This document shows, one piece after another, positions 8,215 through 8,387 of a stretch of DNA of 8,387 nt (its first letter is position 1; each line of letters begins with the position of its first letter). Both the position numbers and the translations under genes were made by a program. The DNA is from CAZHLD01 sp964533185 (GTDB lineage Bacteria; Acidobacteriota; Terriglobia; Acidiferrales; UBA7541), in contig CAZHLD010000093.1 of assembly GCA_964533185.1 (NCBI GenBank), positions 1-8,387 of the forward strand, read 5' to 3'. The notes beneath the pieces were generated by a model. The model saw only the letters and a program-made list of their open reading frames with translations. It had not been told where the DNA came from and did no database searches.

Positions 8215-8387
8215 AGCCCCCCGAGTCTACCTGATTGGACGCCGCCCTGCCTCTGCTCGTTGCCTCTCGCAACGCTGGCCCTCTTGGTTTCCATTCGAAA
8301 TCTCAAATCTGCATTCTGAAATTCCCCTCGCCTTCACCTCGCATCCTCGCTCAGCCGTTGCCTTCTAACCCCCAACCTCTAATCTCC
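8215..8387. other. Upstream region of the VWFA-like gene, low-complexity spacer
   Basis: There is no supported gene. Open frames running in from the left on the plus strand are antisense shadows of the VWFA-like gene. The stretch 8298-8327 (AAATCTCAAATCTGCATTC and on) and the end (CTAACCCCCAACCTCTAATC) are low-complexity, partly repetitive sequence like that often seen between acidobacterial genes. The promoter of the minus-strand gene should lie here, but I cannot point to clear -35 and -10 boxes. Confidence 0.5.

Noticed and set aside
7510..8368. Several open frames on the plus strand across the VWFA-like gene
   Set aside because: They are antisense shadows, rich in Arg, Pro and Ala, without ribosome binding sites or motifs. 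The minus frame has a signal peptide and a recognisable family.

Overview
The window is high-GC bacterial DNA carrying the two DNA gyrase genes plus accessory genes. It looks like part of a metagenome-assembled or draft genome of an Acidobacteriota member. The main reason is the minus-strand gene at 7090-8214, which encodes a secreted protein of the VWFA-related type (TIGR03436-like) typical of that phylum. The style of the gyrase proteins and the many short dispersed intergenic repeats fit as well. The phylum assignment is inferred from recognition of families, not from a search.

Layout. Positions 1-2483 hold gyrB, whose N-terminus lies outside the window. It is interrupted by a 100-N scaffold gap (1605-1704) flanked on both sides by the same 55 bases, so the gap is almost certainly artificial and the gene intact. 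Positions 2484-3141 separate gyrB from gyrA. They hold a probable terminator, two dispersed palindromic elements, a small unrecognised ORF (2644-2913), an orphan HicB-like antitoxin gene (2917-3111) and an ACTGACAAC-type repeat running up to the gyrA ribosome binding site. Positions 3142-5685 hold complete gyrA. Positions 5686-6372 hold an unrecognised, mostly helical protein gene that abuts the gyrA stop codon but uses quite different codons. Positions 6582-6935 hold a small VOC (glyoxalase/bleomycin-resistance fold) protein with a strong ribosome binding site, flanked by two copies of one dispersed repeat. Positions 7090-8214 (minus) hold the VWFA-like secreted protein, convergent with the VOC gene. 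Positions 8215-8387 hold its upstream region, with low-complexity sequence and no gene.

How the genes work together. GyrB (ATPase and Toprim subunit) and GyrA (DNA breakage-reunion and wrapping subunit) form the A2B2 gyrase that introduces negative supercoils. A probable terminator after gyrB suggests that gyrA is transcribed at least partly on its own. The other genes have no evident link to gyrase. No complete new multi-gene system is visible. The points most worth a second look are the VWFA protein whose three metal-site loops are all degenerate, the foreign-looking gene coupled to gyrA, the orphan HicB gene, and several families of repeats that recur within these 8 kb and in places supply stop codons or abut ribosome binding sites.
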